This document shows positions 59,523-64,000 of a stretch of 64,000 nt of DNA, in pieces (position 1 is the first letter of the stretch; each line of letters starts with the position of its first letter). The notes below the pieces were generated by a model. The model was given only the letters and a program-made list of their open reading frames with translations. It searched no databases and was not told the origin of the DNA. Position numbers and translations under genes: made by a program. The stretch is from Capillidium heterosporum (Eukaryota; Entomophthoromycota; Entomophthoromycetes; Entomophthorales; Capillidiaceae), in contig WBMQ01000004.1 of the NCBI GenBank assembly GCA_016630905.1, positions 744,001 through 808,000 on the forward strand, written 5' to 3'.

Positions 59523-60443
59523 ATGACTTTGACACTACCCAAATCTATAGAGAAGTTTTTGGGACTGTACACCAATTTGGACAAGAACCGTACCCGACTG
59601 AGTCGAAACGAGAAGCTTGCAGCTGGTGAACAAATCGATTCTCCTCAAAGGAGCACTAAGGAACCCAATGGACAAGTGGGAGGATCCCCAATACTCAAGG
59701 CAAGCTTACCGGTCAGTAAAGCCAATGTACAGCCTAGTTTAATCGGAAACACGACCGTCTATTTGGATTCCAACCAAGTCAACGGTAGACTCAACGAAAA
59801 ACCCAGCTTCGGATCCAACTTTAGGTCGAATACCGTCAACCGACTACATAACTTTTTAAATGGGAGGAGCGATAGATTAGATAAGAATGATAGAGAAGGC
59901 AAAGAGCCTAAGGCCCTTAAAACGAAGCGAGCTAGTTTGAAGGAACGATTAAGTTTCGACTTGGAAAAGTTATTACAGCTCCCCAGCTTCATATCGACGG
60001 CCACCCAGCTCAGCTTCCGAAGTTCCAAGTATAATGACAAAGACAAAGGCAAATCGAAAGATAAAAGCAAAGATCTAGCGCAATGTTTGGAACCCCAATG
60101 CAAAGACTGCTTCCCCCAAGGCAACTTGGACAACTTGGGTCTTAACAGCTCAACCAAAAGCAGTAGTAGTAACTCCAACACGCCTCAACTTAGTTTCTCC
60201 AGTAGAACATCTTCCTATTTTGATTCGGTTTCCACCAAAAATTTAGAAGTCAATATCAACACGATAAATGCCAATAACTTTAAGAACGGACCACAGTGTC
60301 AGAAATCCGACTTGCAGATGGAGAATTTGTACATGATGGATAGTTTGGAGATCAACAGTAACTGTTGCTACGTAGTAGCTTCCTACTTCCCCAGCGATGT
60401 AGATAGGAACCCTTACAACTTGGTAAGGTTTGAAATTTCGTAG
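59523..60443 (+). CDS. Unknown Ser/Asn/Lys-rich protein
   Basis: Single open frame of 306 residues with a good start context and a TATA-like box about 125 bp upstream. No family recognised. It starts MTLTLPKSIEKFLGLYTNL, has a basic Lys-rich patch (KDKGKSKDKSKDL), a small Cys cluster (QCLEPQCKDCFPQ), a long Ser-rich stretch, and ends with a more hydrophobic motif near NCCYVVASYFPSDV. Codon use is like that of the certain genes, so it is probably real; mostly disordered. Possibly a regulator, but that is a guess. Confidence 0.6.
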   Translation: MTLTLPKSIEKFLGLYTNLDKNRTRLSRNEKLAAGEQIDSPQRSTKEPNGQVGGSPILKASLPVSKANVQPSLIGNTTVYLDSNQVNGRLNEKPSFGSNFRSNTVNRLHNFLNGRSDRLDKNDREGKEPKALKTKRASLKERLSFDLEKLLQLPSFISTATQLSFRSSKYNDKDKGKSKDKSKDLAQCLEPQCKDCFPQGNLDNLGLNSSTKSSSSNSNTPQLSFSSRTSSYFDSVSTKNLEVNINTINANNFKNGPQCQKSDLQMENLYMMDSLEINSNCCYVVASYFPSDVDRNPYNLVRFEIS

Positions 60444-61328
60444 ACGTAAGCGGTATCAGTTCGCTTCAGTTGTTTCACATATGTACAGTAGATCCCTGTT
60501 GACTTAGAAGTAAGTTGGTAACACTTTTATTTCATTGAAATTTTGATTAAAATTTTCGTAGCTTCGCCCACTCTTTATAAACTCTCAACTTTGCATCGTA
60601 TAAATACAATTTCAATAAAATTGCTTGTCTTAACTCTATCAGGTACTTATAAATATATACTAATATATATTAGCCTATATATGCAAACATATTGTGTTAA
60701 ATGTTGGTCTGCTTTATATTACCCTGGTTAGAATCTCTCCTTCCAATACTTTAAAAGTTTTGAGAGTAAAGTTTCTGATCATAGTATTTCTATAAAGTTA
60801 CATAACCTTTAGTTCCATAGCTTGCTAAGCTTTCCTCATTCTTTATTTTTCCTTCCCATCGGACTACTAGTGTATTTGGTGCTCTTCTTTATCCTATTTG
60901 TTGGCTCTTTCCCTTCCTTTGGATGGACATTTCAATTAATAGTACTTGGAATATATCAACTCCCTTTTTGTATATTTCTTTGCCTGGTATCCACTTTTCT
61001 TCCAAATTGTATCACATCACTCGTAGTTTGGAGTTAAATATTTCCTTGGCTCCCATTTCCAAACTAATATAAATAACAGATACACTACCTACTGAAACTT
61101 ACTCTGTCCATTTTAAAAATCTAATAAAATTATATCAGTCTACTACCAACTTCGATATAAAAATGGGCTGTCGTACAATATTGTCTCACTCTGAAATCTG
61201 TCCATTCTAATTATACCTATATGCATTAAAATCTTAAAGGGAATAAGTGTGGTAAAAGGTTCAACATAAAATTTACATGAATTATTAATTTCAAAATAGT
61301 AAATGAGTCTAAGTATCTATACTTTAAT
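60444..61328. other. convergent intergenic region
   Basis: AT-rich; open frames at 60543-60731 and 60822-61037 are hydrophobic chance frames. No gene supported. Confidence 0.5.
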
Positions 61329-61787
61329 TTAAGTTCGCTTCTTTGCCTTGGACAAAGTCTGCTCTAAAAGTTGGTAGCAGATGTCATGACTTTGGATCTT
61401 GGGGGTCAAGCTTATAGTCTTCGAAGCAGCATCACCTAATTTAAAAAAAGTAAATGTAAGGATCGACATTTGCAAGTTTATGAATTACTGAAATCGACCT
61501 TAATCTGCGATAAATTTTCGGTGTTGGGATTTAAGGCTATGTTTAAGTTGGGGTTGTTGTACTTGATCCTGGGTAGGTACTCCTTGAGGAAGTACCTTTT
61601 CAAAACATCATTAAATAAATTGGGGATTTGGTTATTACCTAGTGCCAGGGCTGCCGCAGAACTTGTTCTTCTCGTTGACTAATTTGACTGGATAACTCAG
61701 CTGGATACTGGTGACTTTGGGGCTGAGACGTACGGCACCTAAACCTACCGTAAGCTTGTTGAGTATCTGCTGGGAGGGGGATGCCAT
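61329..61787 (-). CDS. Mitochondrial ribosomal protein of the L51/S25/CI-B8 fold (Mrp49/mS25-like)
   Basis: Three exons (61639-61787, 61489-61595, 61329-61435) give 120 residues in one frame. Thioredoxin-like mitoribosomal protein. Seen: LNKLTVGLGAVRLSPKVTSI, then GTRYFLKEYLPRIKYNNPNL, which matches the GARKFWK...LPRLKYHNP block of the family, ALNPNTEN, and a last strand IKVDFSDAASKTISL. The tail is Lys-rich (KAKKRT). The closest family by motif is yeast Mrp49 / mS25, though the exact subunit name needs alignment. Confidence 0.78.
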
Positions 61788-63589
61788 CTTTCAATTTGAT
61801 TTTTCTGAAAAGCTGAGAACAAAGTTGAAACTTTTTCCAACTTGAAAACTTTGGAAAAAATTATTGGTTGGGGTTAAGAGCTTTATGCAGAGACAATGGT
61901 CAACTGAAAGATAAAGCTAAAGATAGGGTTCATCTTGTGGTCCAACAAGTTCTATTTTAAATGTGTGGTGCAAGTATACTATGTTGAATATATATATCTA
62001 GCACTTTTCGTTTTCTTGGCCTTTTAACTTTTTCAGCTACCCTTCCTTCATTGGGTAAGATTCAAAGCAATAATTCCCATAAACCAACTGCCAATAAAAA
62101 TTGAAAGTGGGCTCATCTACTTTCAGTTTTATAAGTTCAAGAAATCGTCTGAGACCTTCGCTTACAGCATTGTAGTGGACTGTGTTAATTACCTTTATTT
62201 TTTACCACCCTCTCTCGGCGTTTTTCGATATTGGATTCTAACCAGATTAAGCCGGGATCCCCATTGTCCTCATCTTCCCGTAACCAACCGGGGTTATGTA
62301 GGGGTAGGCTCGAAGCAATTCGGGCCTTTAAATCTGACTACTGTGTTAGCACATTTATATTAGAAAAGTATATATAATTGCAAAATAGATGGTAGGTTAC
62401 ATTCCAAGATGGCCACTCGTATACCAAGTGTTATTCTATTCATATAGTATCAAAGATGCCTTACTGTAAGGATATAGTTAACCAGCAAAATTAGATTACC
62501 CACCCATTGGTGTATATTTCAAATTAAGGTTGATGTCACACCTATATAGGATAGTTAAAATGTCTATTAAAATTATTGTACCATTAAAATCTGTAACTAT
62601 ATAGCTTAGCCAGCGATATATAGAGTGGTTAACTCCTATAATTAGTAAACGGGAGTAAGCCGAAACTTCCAAATTAAAAGAAAGAGTTGGTTAAAAGAAT
62701 AAGCGGTACGAGTTTGGTGGGTAAAGGGTTGTTGAAGCTGAATAGGAATATCTAGAAGCATTAAAACTGTACACCGAAAATAAAATGCCAACCAAAAACT
62801 TCAGAATAGATATCCAATATTGGAACGATTGGGGCCTGGGGTAAGCATTCTGATGAGAATCGAAGTGATCAGAAGCTAACCGATAAGAGATTCGAATCCA
62901 AACAGATATAACAGTAAATTTCTTAATGGTGCAAATAGTAGTGTGGAGCTGATGGTGGGAATACTAGAAAGCTAAAATCGATTTTAATTAAACCCAGATA
63001 AATGAGGTATGATCGAAAAGGTAATAGATACAAGACGATCAGGTTCACCCAATAAGGAATGCGTATGTATATAGTGCAGAGAATATTCTTTTGGAAAATT
63101 GTGTTTTCAGCTTTAACTCAAAGCAATGTCAACTAACAGCAAACAGCTAACTTAACTCCCATCCAGTAACCTAGGATTTGAAGGTTGGACTCCAACAAGA
63201 GCCAATTGATTCCAACACTTGTATTTCACATCATTACCTTTTGAAATGTGCTGGCTCAAATATATTAAGATGCTTAACGGTATTATCACTCAAAGCTAAT
63301 AAGCCCTTCTATTCAATCCATTTTCCTTTCTGTAAATAGAATTATTCCATATGCTACCTAATAAAGATTTTCGTTTTATATTACATCTCAATTTTATTAT
63401 ACTATAAATAGAGCTATATACAATGCTTTTTTACAAGCTATTCAAAAGAAATTTTCATAGTAAATATAAGCCTAGTTGTATAAACGACAATAGCAAGTAA
63501 ATTTTTCTATAAAAATATTAAAGCTACCAAGTACAAACACCAGCCTAATCTATTTACTAATAGCCAACCACCAATTGATACCCATATAC
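61788..63589. other. long intergenic region
   Basis: About 1.8 kb, AT-rich. The open frame at 62175-62363 is short and featureless. No tRNA or other RNA gene recognised. Confidence 0.5.
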
Positions 63590-64000
63590 TTATGAAGGAA
63601 GATGAGTATTGGTACGTTTAACTTCCCTGTTGGAGACACGTGGTTTCTTAGCTTTAGCCTAAATGGAAGCAAATATATATGCAAGTTAAAAATTTCAACA
63701 CTAGGATGGTTCCTTACCTCGACAACCTTCTTTTCAAATCCATCCATAACTTTCAAGTTGGCTAAAAAGGTATAAATATACGGTAGTAGCAGCAAGATAC
63801 CTCGTTTCATATGGTTAAAGAGGTCGGTGTCCCCAGGGATTCGGATCTTCGACCAGATATCCTTAAATTCTTTCAATGAAGATATTAAAGCTGTTGTGAA
63901 ATGCAGGCTTACCTTGGTCGATTTCACAGGGCTTCAGGTAGTCATTGTAGTATAGGTACTTGGGCTGCTCCTCCTTACTGCGGATGACCAGAAGCTTATT
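63590..64000 (-). CDS. TFA2: Transcription factor TFIIE subunit beta, C-terminal part
   Basis: General Pol II initiation factor that helps recruit and control TFIIH. Only the 3' exons lie in the window. Reading from 64000 downwards: NKLLVIRSKEEQPKYLYYND, then a 43-nt intron, EFKDIWSKIRIPGDTDLFNH, MKR, a second intron, ANLKVMDGFEKKVVE, a third intron, and a basic end AKAKKPRVSNREVKRTNTHL. The order YYND, F-x-x-I/L-W, then a Lys-rich tail ending in T-x-x-HL matches the C-terminal part of TFIIE-beta. No break in this part. Confidence 0.75.

Noticed and set aside
62880-62905. tRNA-like B box (ATTCGAATCC)
   Set aside because: No matching acceptor stem, A box or anticodon arm around it.

Overview
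This window is a stretch of nuclear genome from a fungus, most likely an early-diverging (zygomycete-grade) lineage. The evidence is an AT-rich sequence, dense genes, short GT-AG introns (mostly 31-60 nt, with TTAAC/CTAAT-like branch sites) and the gene content: a White-collar-1 photoreceptor with LOV, PAS and GATA parts in one protein, a Mlx/Mondo-like bHLH-zipper factor, SNAPC3, mitochondrial threonine dehydrogenase, Hal4-type kinase, OPT transporter, and several fast-evolving secreted proteins. The lineage is an inference; no rRNA or other decisive marker is present.

Layout. 1-5.1 kb: end of a HECT E3 ligase, a GATOR2/SEA subunit (Mios/Sea4) without its usual beta-propeller, and a dual-specificity phosphatase. 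8.6-12.4 kb: bHLH factor and a tandem pair of secreted Cys-rich paralogues, one carrying in-frame stops. 14.2-22.5 kb: CCCH zinc-finger protein, a second GATOR2 subunit (WDR24/Sea2) and the WC-1 photoreceptor. 24.3-32.8 kb: a small membrane protein, a chorismate-lyase-like fungal protein, SDH4, SNAPC3 and a vacuolar-type amino-acid transporter with a 9-nt microexon. 33.4-45 kb: three secreted alpha-carbonic anhydrases around threonine dehydrogenase, a 117-bp hAT-type MITE, and an oligopeptide transporter. 45.3-64 kb: a secreted protein of three ~155-residue repeats, Rvs161, AP-1 gamma-adaptin, Mrp10, Hal4-type kinase, an unknown Ser/Asn-rich protein, a mitoribosomal S25-type protein, and the 3' part of TFIIE-beta.

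The most striking pattern is that many clearly conserved genes cannot be read in one frame. About 15 breaks were found in ten genes (HECT ligase, phosphatase, secreted protein, WDR24, WC-1, amino-acid transporter, two carbonic anhydrases, repeat protein, gamma-adaptin), and every one needs a +1 shift; none needs -1. At several the alignment with a paralogue or repeat shows the shift falling exactly on a stop codon, usually UGA, as if the ribosome skips the U and reads on (for example GCC-u-GAA, ACC-u-GAG, GGC-u-GAU). Exon-length sums of these genes agree with the expected number of single extra bases. Either this genome uses stop-associated +1 ribosomal frameshifting widely, in the manner of Euplotes or antizyme, or the assembly has strongly biased one-base insertions. 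The two can be told apart with reads and peptides.

Functionally the genes are mostly unrelated housekeeping functions: nutrient signalling to TORC1 (Mios, WDR24), clathrin/endocytic traffic (gamma-adaptin, Rvs161), transport (AVT, OPT), mitochondria (SDH4, TDH, Mrp10, mS25), transcription (SNAPC3, TFIIE-beta, bHLH, WC-1), and CO2/bicarbonate handling outside the cell (carbonic anhydrases).
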